Below, in pieces: positions 46,980-55,568 of a stretch of DNA of 64,000 nt (positions are counted from its first letter, which is position 1; every line of letters starts with the position of its first letter). A program made the translations under genes and the position numbers. Source of the DNA: Clostridium brassicae (GTDB lineage Bacteria; Bacillota; Clostridia; Clostridiales; Clostridiaceae); assembly GCF_026738875.1 (NCBI RefSeq), contig NZ_JAPQFJ010000010.1, positions 1 to 64,000 of the forward strand. Direction: 5' to 3'. The notes under the pieces were generated by a model. It made no database searches. It had not been told where the DNA came from and saw only the letters and a list, made by a program, of their open reading frames with translations.

Positions 46980-47125
46980 GGTTCTTGTCTTTAGAGGGAG
47001 TTTTATCCCATCTAAAGCTTAGAAATCGTTATCCAGGGATGCAAACGCTCTTTACTCCTATTTTGTAGAAGATAGAAGTATTAAAGCGGGTAGTCATCGG
47101 ATAAAGTTCTTTTAGATTTAGATGG
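46980..47125 (+). ncRNA. Conserved structured RNA element, copy 2, before the SSS symporter
   Basis: It shares the AGAAA..TTATCCAGGG block (47021-47038) and the GTAGTCAT.GGATAA block (47090-47104) with copy 1. CTTTAGA (46989-46995) pairs with TCTAAAG (47011-47017) enclosing a GGGA/TCCC inner stem. TTATCC (47029-47034) pairs with GGATAA (47099-47104). A variable hairpin (47046-47088) lies between. TTTAGATT further downstream could compete with the first stem or pair with AATCTAAA near 47150. It lies in the leader of a sodium:solute symporter gene, whose ribosome site is at 47189. Class unproven. Confidence 0.6.
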
Positions 47126-47200
47126 ATTGTATTTAAAAATATTTCCCTCAATCTAAATATATATAGACAAATTTTAAATAATATAAAGTGGGAGATTAAT

Positions 47201-48595
47201 ATGAAGATTATAGTAGTTAGCGCAATTATTACTCTAATATTTACTGGCATAGCAGGATATTTAGGAAATTTAAGAGTTAAAACAACTAAGGATTTTATAA
47301 CAGGAGGAAGTAAGCTAGGTGTATTAGGACTTACTAGTATGTTAATGGGTACTATAATTGGTGGTGCAGCCACAGTAGGAACTGTTCAGATGGCTTATAA
47401 TCATGGAGTTGTAGCTATATGGTTTATAACAGGACTATCTATAGCTAGTATAATATTAGGATTATTTTATTCAAAGCAGGCAGATAGAAAGAATTTTGAA
47501 ACTATACCACAGATTATTGGAAGTACATATGGAAAAAAATCTAGGACTTGCTCCAGTTTATTATTATCTATGGGAATGTTCATACATGTAAATGGGCAAG
47601 TAATTGCTTGTAGTGCTTTATTTACGGCTATATTTGGAATTGGTATGAATAAAACTACTGGTATAGTGGTTTTATTGCTTGTTACATATGTAGTTTTTGG
47701 AGGGTTTTGGGGAAGTGCTGTGGTCGGAGGAATAAAAACAGTACTTTTATATGTTACAAGTTTAATATGTGGAGGTATATTAATCTTTAAGCTTAATGCT
47801 CCAAAAGAAATTATAACCTTTTTCCCAAAAGATCCTTGGCTTAATTTGTTTAGTGGAAGTATTTCAGAAGATATAGCTTCTGTTTTATCTACTATAGTAG
47901 GAATTTTATCTACTCAAACTTTCTTTCAGACTATAATAGCAGGGAAAAATAGTAAGGTATCTAGAAAAAGTGCTTTTTTGACAGCTTTCTTTGTATTACC
48001 TGTAGGAATAATATGTACTTTTATAGGAATGTATATGAGAATACATTATCCAGGTATTCAAGCTAAGGAGGCTTTCCCTTTGTTTTTGATTAAACATTTG
48101 CATCCAGTTATAGCTGGAATTTCTATAGCAACAATTTTAATTTCATCTATAGCTGCTGGGGCAGGATTGTCATTAGGAATTGCAACTATGTTTGCTCGAG
48201 ATATATATAAAACTATAATAAATCCATCATGTAGTGATAAAAAACAATTGGCTGTATTAAAAGTAAGTATAATAATTATAGGTATTGCTACTTTTTTCAT
48301 TGTAATAAAAAATAAAAATTCTATGATATTGGAATGGGGATTTATATCTATGGTATTCAGAGCTACCCCGATATTTGTTCCTACATTGGTAGCAATGCTA
48401 TTTAAAGATAAGATAAATCCTAAAGCAGGAATATATGCAATTATATTAGCTCCAGTTATGAGTGGATTATGGATAATTTTAGGATTACCTAAAATAAGTT
48501 CTATATACGTAGGGTTAATTACTAGTGCTACTGTATTATTAGTGGCTACAAAGTATTTTGATAGTAAGAATATAAAATATAATAAAACAGTATAA
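47201..48595 (+). CDS. Sodium:solute symporter family protein (SSS)
   Basis: A 464-residue transporter with about 12-13 membrane helices. Starts KIIVVSAIITLIFTGIAGYL, with TKDFITGGSKLGVLGLTSMLMGT (the SSS family DF..GGR-like motif) and a long GGFWGSAVVGGIKT helix. SSS proteins import solutes such as proline, pantothenate or sugars with Na+. The substrate is not readable. GTGGGAG precedes ATG. Its leader carries the structured RNA element. Confidence 0.88.
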   Translation: MKIIVVSAIITLIFTGIAGYLGNLRVKTTKDFITGGSKLGVLGLTSMLMGTIIGGAATVGTVQMAYNHGVVAIWFITGLSIASIILGLFYSKQADRKNFETIPQIIGSTYGKKSRTCSSLLLSMGMFIHVNGQVIACSALFTAIFGIGMNKTTGIVVLLLVTYVVFGGFWGSAVVGGIKTVLLYVTSLICGGILIFKLNAPKEIITFFPKDPWLNLFSGSISEDIASVLSTIVGILSTQTFFQTIIAGKNSKVSRKSAFLTAFFVLPVGIICTFIGMYMRIHYPGIQAKEAFPLFLIKHLHPVIAGISIATILISSIAAGAGLSLGIATMFARDIYKTIINPSCSDKKQLAVLKVSIIIIGIATFFIVIKNKNSMILEWGFISMVFRATPIFVPTLVAMLFKDKINPKAGIYAIILAPVMSGLWIILGLPKISSIYVGLITSATVLLVATKYFDSKNIKYNKTV

Positions 48596-48628
48596 ATGAA
48601 AAAAAGATTATAGCAAAATAAATTTTAT

Positions 48629-48687
48629 ACATAATATGTTGATTGATTTATAGGGTAATCAATCAACATATTATGTTGTTTTTTTGT
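48629..48687 (+). terminator. Rho-independent terminator after the SSS symporter
   Basis: A perfect 20-bp inverted repeat (48629-48648 with 48657-48676, containing ATATGTTGATTG) with an 8-base loop, followed by TGTTTTTTT. Confidence 0.85.
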
Positions 48688-48708
48688 TCAGATATAGCAT
48701 TTTTTGGT

Positions 48709-49728
48709 TTAAATATTCAATTTCATATCTTCAAATTTAATCCATCCTTTCTTTCGCATAAATTCAGAAAAAATTATAGATAAAAATGCTGGAGCAATAA
48801 ATTCAAGTAAAGCAATCCTAAACAATAATGATTTAAAGTCTAAAGAATATTCCATTGCTTTAAATGTGCATAGTGGACCAACTAAGCCACTTGTACCCAT
48901 ACCAGCACCTATAGGAATATTTTCTAATTTTAATATAGTAGTAGAAACAGGACCTAAAATTGCTCCAGTGAGTGTTGGTGGAATTAATATTAGAGGGTTT
49001 TTAAAAATATTAGGTACTTGAAGCATGGAAGTACCTATACCTTGTGATATTAAACCTGAGAATTTATTTTCTCTGTAGCTAGATACAGCAAATCCAATCA
49101 TTTGAGCACAACAACCTACTGTAGCAGCACCGGCTGCGAGACCAGACATGTTTAACGATATTGCAATAGCTGCACTGCTTATAGGTGCAGTTAAGGCAAT
49201 TCCCATAAGAGTTGCAACTATAACACCCATAGGTATTGGATGAAGATTAGTGGCTATGGTTATTGTATTACCTAAGTTTGTCATAAAAGAAGAAATGTAT
49301 GGACCAACAAATTTACCACTTAGACTTCCTGAAATTATAGTTATTGAAGGAACTAAGATAATATCGATTTTAGTTTTACCAGCTATTAATTCACCTATTT
49401 CAGCTCCAAAGGTTGAAGCTATATAGGCACCTACTGGCCCTCCCAAAGTATATCCAAAGGCTCCTGTTGCAGCAGATGAGAATATTGTAAGTGGAGAGCA
49501 TTCTAATCCGTAAGCTATAGCAACTCCTATAGAAGAACCTACCACTGGAGATTTTGCAGAAATAATATCTGTAAACATTTTAATAAATTCAAATCCTGGT
49601 ATTTTAGAAATTTGTGATAAAATGAGTCCTATTATCAATGAAGAAAAAAGTCCTAATGCCATAAAACTTAATGCTTTGATAAGATAGCGGTTTAAAATTT
49701 TTTTAGTAATATCTCTATATTTTTTCAT
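48709..49728 (-). CDS. PTS EIIC-type membrane protein (EIIC_2 family)
   Basis: A 339-residue polytopic membrane protein with Gly/Ala-rich helices and a SLNMSGLAAGAATVGCCAQMIGF segment; it resembles the PTS_EIIC_2 domain family. No cytoplasmic EIIA or EIIB gene is nearby and no phosphorylated Cys/His domain is fused, so sugar phosphotransfer is doubtful. AGAAAGGAT precedes ATG. It converges on the SSS symporter gene. Confidence 0.75.
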   Translation of the reverse strand: MKKYRDITKKILNRYLIKALSFMALGLFSSLIIGLILSQISKIPGFEFIKMFTDIISAKSPVVGSSIGVAIAYGLECSPLTIFSSAATGAFGYTLGGPVGAYIASTFGAEIGELIAGKTKIDIILVPSITIISGSLSGKFVGPYISSFMTNLGNTITIATNLHPIPMGVIVATLMGIALTAPISSAAIAISLNMSGLAAGAATVGCCAQMIGFAVSSYRENKFSGLISQGIGTSMLQVPNIFKNPLILIPPTLTGAILGPVSTTILKLENIPIGAGMGTSGLVGPLCTFKAMEYSLDFKSLLFRIALLEFIAPAFLSIIFSEFMRKKGWIKFEDMKLNI

Positions 49729-50198
49729 AATTATAATCCTTTCTAATTGTTTTTAAATATAAAATTTACTTTATAAAAATATAAATTTCCTCATATTTAG
49801 ATTGTGCAATTTTTACTATTTTTAATTCATACATATAAAATTATTACTTTAAACTAGTGTTTTTTTTAACGCAAGTCAAAATATTAACAGTTAGAAGTGC
49901 GTGCTTAAAAAATGAATGAAATATAGTAGTGTATTTATTGCATATACATGAATGTAATATTATATAAATGAATAAAAAAAATCATAAAATTCAATAATGC
50001 TTGTGAATAGCATGAAAATAAGCATGGAAAAGAGTAAATAGAGAATATATGTATTGAAAATTATTCAATTCACAGAAATGAATAATTAAACATGAAATAT
50101 TGTAAAAAAAACTTGCAAAAAGTAATGATTTGGAGTTAAAATATATTTATATGGTATTAGTGGAATTTAGATTGATAATTAGTGGGGAGGAAATTAAA
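49729..50198. other. Long AT-rich region between divergent genes with pxp promoter
   Basis: Most of the 470 bases show no gene or stable hairpin. TTGCAA (50113-50118), 18 bases and TAAAAT (50137-50142) form a likely promoter for the pxp operon. Transcription would begin near 50149, past an in-frame TTG at 50130, which supports the GTG start at 50199. Confidence 0.5.
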
Positions 50199-50957
50199 GT
50201 GAAGCAAGATAAATTATTAGAAATAAATCCAATGGGAGAATGTGCTCTTATTGTAAAATTTAATAATAAAATTAATATAAATACTCATTTAAAAATAAAG
50301 GCTTTATCTCAATATTTAGATAAAAATCCTGTTAAAGGAATGATAGAATATGTTCCAGCATTTGTGACTATTACGATATTCTATAACCCATTAGAGGTAA
50401 TTAAAGAGGCACAAGGATATGAACAATTAAAAAATAAAAGTCCTTATGAATTAATATCCTCAAAGATAGAGAAAATAGTTTATAAGCTTGAGGATAGGAT
50501 CCAGGATAATCCAAGAATAGTTGAAATTCCTGTTTGTTATGGAGAAGAATTTGGTCCAGATTTAAAATTTGTTGCAGACTATAATAAGATTTCAATAGAA
50601 GAGGTTATAGATATTCATTCTAGTTGTGAGAATAGAGTTTATATGATTGGTTTTGCACCAGGATTTCCTTATCTTGCAGGAATGTCAGAAAAAATTGCAA
50701 CTCCTAGAAGAAAGACTCCAAGAGTATCTATACCAGCAGGTTCTGTAGGAATAGCTGGTAGTCAAACAGGTGTATATCCTATTTCTACCCCAGGAGGATG
50801 GCAACTTATAGGGAAAACCCCATTAAACCTTTTTAGACCTGAAAACGAAGTTCCAAGCTTACTTCAAGCTGGTGATGTAGTTAAATTTAGGGCTATTTCT
50901 AAAGAAGAATATTATGAATTGAAGTACGGAGAACAAGGAGAATTAAAGTGGGCATAG
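50199..50957 (+). CDS. pxpB: 5-oxoprolinase subunit B (KipI/allophanate hydrolase subunit 1 family)
   Basis: The start is GTG 50199 (252 residues), with GGGGAGG 8 bases upstream. It has the cyclophilin-like KipI fold: YMIGFAPGFPYLAGMSEKI, TPRKTPR-like TPRRKTPRVSIPAGSVGI and ISTPGGWQLIGKTPL. With PxpA and PxpC it forms the bacterial ATP-dependent 5-oxoprolinase that opens pyroglutamate to glutamate. The same fold is half of the carboxyltransferase part of urea carboxylase. It overlaps pxpC by 10 bases. Confidence 0.92.
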   Translation: MKQDKLLEINPMGECALIVKFNNKININTHLKIKALSQYLDKNPVKGMIEYVPAFVTITIFYNPLEVIKEAQGYEQLKNKSPYELISSKIEKIVYKLEDRIQDNPRIVEIPVCYGEEFGPDLKFVADYNKISIEEVIDIHSSCENRVYMIGFAPGFPYLAGMSEKIATPRRKTPRVSIPAGSVGIAGSQTGVYPISTPGGWQLIGKTPLNLFRPENEVPSLLQAGDVVKFRAISKEEYYELKYGEQGELKWA

Positions 50958-51952
50958 AGGTAATAAGTCCAGGACTTTTAACAACAATACAGGATTTGGG
51001 TAGATATGGATTTAGAAAATATGGGGTAATTGTAAGTGGAGCAATGGATTCTTTTGCACATAGAGTTGCTAATATACTAGTAGGAAATGAAGAAGGAGAA
51101 GCTACACTAGAGATAACATTATTAGGACCTAAAATTTTAATGAATGAGGATACTTTAATTTCTATTTGTGGTGCTGATTTGTCTCCAAAAATAAATGATG
51201 TTTTTATGCCTATGTGGAGACCTGTATATGTAAAAAAAGGAAGTGTATTGAGTTTTGGAAAGAATAATTATGGAGCAAGAGCATATTTAGCTTTTGCTGG
51301 TTCTTTTAATATAGAAGGAGTCATGGGAAGTAAGAGTACTTATCTTAGGGCTGAGATTGGAGGATATGAAGGTAGACAAATTAAAAAAGGAGACATTTTA
51401 AGTTTAAAAGATTGTTCTGAAATCGGGAAAAAGATAATTTACACATTATCATTAAATGTTAATGATGATGGTTTTTCATATCCTAAATGGTTTGTATCTT
51501 CAAAAATTATTCCCAATTATATTAATAATTTTAACGTAAGAGTAGTTAAAGGAGGAGAGTTTGATTATTTTTGTGAAGATAGTAAAAAAGCTTTATTTAA
51601 AAATAGTTATTTAATAACTCCTCAATCAGATAGGATGGGCTATAGACTTAAAGGAGAGAACTTACAGTTAGAAGAGCCTTTAGAGATGATATCAGAAGCT
51701 GTAGCACTGGGAACAATACAAGTTCCAGCAGATGGAAATCCTATAATTCTTCTTGCAGATAGGCAGACTACAGGTGGATATCCCAAAATTGGACAGGTAT
51801 CATCTATAGATATTCCAATTGTATCTCAAATGAAGCCTGGAGATAGGATTTCTTTTAGTAAAATTACTTTAAAGGAAGCTCAAGAATTATATATACAAAG
51901 AGAAAAAGATATACAAGATTTAAGACGAGGGTTGAATTTGAAAATTATGTAG
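50948..51952 (+). CDS. pxpC: 5-oxoprolinase subunit C (KipA/allophanate hydrolase subunit 2 family)
   Basis: A 334-residue partner of PxpB. Starts with EVISPGLLTTIQDLGRYGFRKYG and has SGAMDSFAHRVAN, LAFAGSF and LADRQTTGGYPKIGQV, all standard KipA blocks. GTG start with AAGGAGAATTAAA upstream. Translationally coupled to pxpB. Confidence 0.92.
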   Translation: MGIEVISPGLLTTIQDLGRYGFRKYGVIVSGAMDSFAHRVANILVGNEEGEATLEITLLGPKILMNEDTLISICGADLSPKINDVFMPMWRPVYVKKGSVLSFGKNNYGARAYLAFAGSFNIEGVMGSKSTYLRAEIGGYEGRQIKKGDILSLKDCSEIGKKIIYTLSLNVNDDGFSYPKWFVSSKIIPNYINNFNVRVVKGGEFDYFCEDSKKALFKNSYLITPQSDRMGYRLKGENLQLEEPLEMISEAVALGTIQVPADGNPIILLADRQTTGGYPKIGQVSSIDIPIVSQMKPGDRISFSKITLKEAQELYIQREKDIQDLRRGLNLKIM

Positions 51953-51967
51953 GTTGAGGTGAGTTTT

Positions 51968-52723
51968 ATGTATTCTGTAGATATAAATTGTGATATGGGA
52001 GAGAGTTTTGGAACCTATAAGATAGGTAATGATGAGAAAATTATGGAATTTATTTCTTCGGCTAATATTGCTTGTGGATTCCATGCAGGAGATCCAACTA
52101 TCATGAATAAAACAGTAAAACTTTGTTTAGAAAAAAGTGTGTCAATAGGAGCTCATGTAGGATTTCAAGATTTAATTGGTTTTGGTAGAAGAAATATGAA
52201 TATTACACCAAAAGAAGCCTATGAGATAACTATGTACCAAATTGGAGCGTTAAATGGTTTTGTTAAGTCTTACGGTGGAAAAATGAATCACGTAAAACCT
52301 CATGGAGCATTGTACAATATGGCAGCACAAGATGAAGAATTATCAAGAGCTATTTCAGAAGCAGTATATAAGATAGATCCAGAAATTATATTATTTGGAC
52401 TTTCCAGAAGTAGATTAATAAAAGCAGCAGAGAATATAGGCTTAAGAGTTGCAAATGAGGTTTTTGCAGATAGAACTTATACAGATAGAGGAACACTTAC
52501 CCCAAGAAAAGAAGAAAATGCTTTAATAAAAAATGAGGAAGAATCTGTAAGACAAGTAGTGAAAATGATAAAGACAGGAAAAGTAAATTCAACTACTGGG
52601 AAAGAGATTAATATTAAAGCAGATACTGTATGCATACATGGGGATGGGGAAAAAGCATTAGAGTTTGCAAAAAAAATAAGAAGTGAACTTATGATAAACA
52701 ATATAACTATTAAAAGCATTTAA
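51968..52723 (+). CDS. pxpA: 5-oxoprolinase subunit A (LamB/YcsF family)
   Basis: A 251-residue LamB/YcsF-family subunit: [48 protein letters not shown] and [15 protein letters not shown] are all present. Start at ATG 51968 (GTTGAGGTGAG upstream). It lies 15 bases after pxpC. Completes the PxpABC enzyme. Confidence 0.93.
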   Translation: MYSVDINCDMGESFGTYKIGNDEKIMEFISSANIACGFHAGDPTIMNKTVKLCLEKSVSIGAHVGFQDLIGFGRRNMNITPKEAYEITMYQIGALNGFVKSYGGKMNHVKPHGALYNMAAQDEELSRAISEAVYKIDPEIILFGLSRSRLIKAAENIGLRVANEVFADRTYTDRGTLTPRKEENALIKNEEESVRQVVKMIKTGKVNSTTGKEINIKADTVCIHGDGEKALEFAKKIRSELMINNITIKSI

Positions 52724-52814
52724 ATTTGTTTCAAAATTAATTATAACAAAATAAAAAATTATTTACGATGCAATAGATAAGTTAAAAAGTACTTAATAAA
52801 GAGGGGGATATTTT

Positions 52815-54011
52815 TTGGAAAATAGAAAAAGTAAAATGAATTGGAGTGTTATTTTAGGCGCGGCATTCTTAATGGCCACTTCTGCCATAGGACCAGGATT
52901 TTTAACTCAAAGTACTGTATTTACAGGAAAACTTGGGGCAAGCTTTGGGTTTGTAATTTTAATATCTATAGTTTTAGATGTAGGAGCGCAACTTAATATT
53001 TGGAGAATTATCGTTGTATCTAAGAAAAGAGGGCAAGATATTGCTAATTTAGTAATACCAGGACTTGGTTATTTTGTAGCTGCTCTTGTAGTTATGGGAG
53101 GTTTGGCTTTCAATATTGGTAATATAGCTGGAGCTGGATTGGGTTTAAATGTTTTATTTAACATAGATCCTAAAGTAGGAGCTGTATTAAGTGCAGTTAT
53201 AGCGATTACAATATTTCTTATTAAAGAAGCTGGAAAGGCTATGGATAGATTTGCACAAATTATGGGATTCATAATGATATTAGTTACTATATATGTAGTA
53301 ACTACTGCAAATCCACCTTTAGCTACTGCTGTAGCCAAGACTTTTGCTCCAGACACTATAGATATGATGTCTATAGTTACTTTAGTGGGTGGAACTGTAG
53401 GAGGATATATAACTTTTGCTGGAGGGCATAGGCTATTGGATGCAGGGGTTCAAGGAGAAGAAGATATACCTAAAATGACAAGAAGTTGTTTTTCAGGGGT
53501 TGGAATAGCATCTTTGATGAGAATATTATTATTTCTTGCAACTCTTGCTGTTGTTTCAAAGGGATTAAAATTAGATCCAGCAAACCCACCAGCTTCAGTA
53601 TTTAAACTTGCTGCTGGTAATATAGGATATAAAATATTTGGTATAGTAATGTGGTCAGCAGCAATAACTTCTGTTATAGGAGCTGCATATACATCAGTAT
53701 CTTTTATTAAAACATTTAGTCCTTCTTTACAAAAAAATGAAAAGTTATTAATAATCGTTTTTATAGTTGTATCTACAATTGTGTTTACTTTTATAGGTAA
53801 ACCAGTAAAAGTTTTAATTTTGGTTGGAGCACTAAATGGATTAATATTACCTATAACTTTAGGAACTATGCTTATTGCAGCTTATAGGAAGAATATTGTA
53901 GGTAACTATAAACATCCAATATGGATGACTATTTTTGGAGTTTTAGTTGTAGTTATAATGACTTATTTGGGTATTGATACTATGATAAATGAAATACCTA
54001 AATTGTTTTAA
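52815..54011 (+). CDS. NRAMP-fold transporter lacking the metal-binding motif
   Basis: A 398-residue, roughly 11-helix membrane protein of the NRAMP-like (YcsG) group that travels with pxp genes. In metal-transporting NRAMPs helix 1 has DPGN and helix 6 has a Met-Pro-His motif. Here helix 1 reads AIGPGFLTQS and helix 6 GGTVGGYITFAGGHR, so the metal ligands are missing. The context suggests uptake of 5-oxoproline or a related acid, but this is inference. TTG start with GAGGGGGA upstream. Confidence 0.8.
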   Translation: MENRKSKMNWSVILGAAFLMATSAIGPGFLTQSTVFTGKLGASFGFVILISIVLDVGAQLNIWRIIVVSKKRGQDIANLVIPGLGYFVAALVVMGGLAFNIGNIAGAGLGLNVLFNIDPKVGAVLSAVIAITIFLIKEAGKAMDRFAQIMGFIMILVTIYVVTTANPPLATAVAKTFAPDTIDMMSIVTLVGGTVGGYITFAGGHRLLDAGVQGEEDIPKMTRSCFSGVGIASLMRILLFLATLAVVSKGLKLDPANPPASVFKLAAGNIGYKIFGIVMWSAAITSVIGAAYTSVSFIKTFSPSLQKNEKLLIIVFIVVSTIVFTFIGKPVKVLILVGALNGLILPITLGTMLIAAYRKNIVGNYKHPIWMTIFGVLVVVIMTYLGIDTMINEIPKLF

Positions 54012-54031
54012 TTAAAGAGAGGTGATTTTAT

Positions 54032-54517
54032 ATGGATACTAGAGAAATATGCGAAATAATTAAGGAGATTAGTAATTCTAATTTAACATTTGCTGAGATA
54101 AAATCAAAAGATATGTATATCAAACTTGAAAAGGGTGGAAATAATTCAAGTAATAGAACAATTAATGAATTAGATAATTCATCAAAAATGGAAGAGATAA
54201 GTGAGATTCAACATAGTAAAGAAAGTGCTAAAGAAATTAACAAAGAAACAGCTAATAGTGTTGAAGAGAAAAAGGCATTTGAAACAATAAATTCACCTTT
54301 AGTTGGAACTTTTTATATTTCGCCAGCTCCAGATAAAGAAGCTTACGTAAGTGTAGGTTCTAAAGTGAAAAAAGGAGATACGGTTTGTATAGTTGAAGCA
54401 ATGAAACTTATGAATGAGATTGAATCCCCTTATGATGGAGAAATAGTAGAAGTGTTCATTGAAAATGAAGCAATGGTAGAATATAATCAACCATTATTTA
54501 AGATCAAAGTAAAATAG
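54032..54517 (+). CDS. accB: Biotin carboxyl carrier protein (AccB-like)
   Basis: A 161-residue carrier: N-terminal helical part, a charged low-complexity linker (about 45-85) and a C-terminal biotinyl domain with VEAMKLMNEIESPYDG, where Lys is biotinylated. AGAGGTGA precedes ATG. It is last in the pxp operon, and no biotin carboxylase gene is beside it. KipI and KipA domains form a carboxyltransferase in urea carboxylase together with such a biotin domain, so the set may act as a biotin-dependent carboxylase. Confidence 0.92.
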   Translation: MDTREICEIIKEISNSNLTFAEIKSKDMYIKLEKGGNNSSNRTINELDNSSKMEEISEIQHSKESAKEINKETANSVEEKKAFETINSPLVGTFYISPAPDKEAYVSVGSKVKKGDTVCIVEAMKLMNEIESPYDGEIVEVFIENEAMVEYNQPLFKIKVK

Positions 54518-54536
54518 AATAATATTATGAAGTAAT

Positions 54537-54853
54537 GAGTAACGGCATAGGAATAGGTTTTCCTAAATATATGTAATTATCCATTAAACCTTCAGTACGC
54601 AAAGAAGTACTATTTGTTTAGAGAATAAGCAATAATGCATAGTGAATAGTATAGGTTGAAATTTATTTTATCAATAAATTTCTATAATATAGTTAAAGAT
54701 TTTGTCCAAAACAAAATCATCCTCTACTATTTCTTATTCTAATATTACGGTGTAATATTAGAATTCTACACCTTAAGTACTTCTAATTGTTACTTCAAAG
54801 TTTAATTCACTAACTACATTTATAAGAAAACCTTATTCTTATGCCTTAGTTTT
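54537..54853. repeat. Large imperfect inverted repeat, MITE-like or structured RNA
   Basis: The left end (from 54539, TAACGGCATAGGAATAGG) and right end (to 54849, AAGAATAAGGTTTTC read on the minus strand) match over about 85 bases each with a few gaps. Matching blocks include GGCATA.GAATA.GGTTTTC, ATTAAAC.TT.A and AGAAGTACT. Inside lie smaller perfect hairpins such as TTCTAATATTAC/GTAATATTAGAA (54736-54762). No open frame with a ribosome site and no clear target-site duplication were seen. The rest of 54518-55061 is AT-rich without features. Confidence 0.65.
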
Positions 54854-55061
54854 TTGTAAGTAAATTAAATGTATTGTGTATATTGAGGGATAGAAGAAAC
54901 AAAGGATGATTTGTTTCTTAGGTCAGAAAATCTTTAAATTAGGCTATGTTTTAAATAAATGTTGATAAATAATTGAATTTTAAAAAATTAGGTTATAATA
55001 TAATGAATAATTGTAATCTATTGTGAGTTAGTTATTATGTTTATGAAAGGAGATGGGTATC

Positions 55062-55397
55062 ATGAATATATGGGCAATAATATGTTTAATACTTGCAGTA
55101 TTCTTTGGAATAATCTCAATTGTTTTTGCTTTATTAAAAGAAAAAGGTACAATATTAATTAGTGGATTTAATACTATTTCCAAAAAGGAAAGAGAAAAGT
55201 ATGATAAAAAGAAAATGAGCATAGATATGAGAAATTCTCTTTTGCTTTGGTCTATAATTTTATTTTTGGGAACAATTTTAGGACATTTTGCTAGTAAGTA
55301 TTGTGCAATTATAGCAATTATTATTTGGTTAAGTATTTTTTTAAAAGATGTTCATATTGATTCAGAAAAACCATTTGATAAATATAGGAAACCATAA
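55062..55397 (+). CDS. DUF3784 membrane protein
   Basis: Start at ATG 55062 (111 residues) with AAAGGAGATG upstream. Three hydrophobic segments (about 2-24, 60-77, 80-97) and the family motif GFNTISKKEREKYDKKKMS in the loop, which defines DUF3784. Function unknown. Confidence 0.8.
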   Translation: MNIWAIICLILAVFFGIISIVFALLKEKGTILISGFNTISKKEREKYDKKKMSIDMRNSLLLWSIILFLGTILGHFASKYCAIIAIIIWLSIFLKDVHIDSEKPFDKYRKP

Positions 55398-55430
55398 TAG
55401 CCCTTAATAAGGCTATTAAACAATCTTAAT

Positions 55431-55482
55431 GAAATATAAATTGAAAGGACAAGTCTGAACTTGTCCTTTCAATTTATATTTC
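55431..55482 (+). terminator. Very long perfect terminator stem after the DUF3784 gene
   Basis: A 24-bp perfect stem (55431-55454 with 55459-55482, core AAAGGACAAGT/ACTTGTCCTTT) with a 4-base loop. A smaller AATAGCCCTTA hairpin precedes it at 55396-55417. Confidence 0.75.
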
Positions 55483-55525
55483 ATTATCAACAATAATTTA
55501 AAACAGAGCCTTAAATTAAAACGAT

Positions 55526-55566
55526 AAAGCCCTTAATGAAAAATAGATTTTTTATTAAGGGCTTAT
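55526..55566 (-). terminator. Terminator of the aminotransferase gene
   Basis: AAGCCCTTAAT (55527-55537) pairs with ATTAAGGGCTT (55554-55564), with extra A/T pairs inside, directly after the minus-strand stop at 55569. Confidence 0.8.
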
Positions 55567-55568
55567 TT

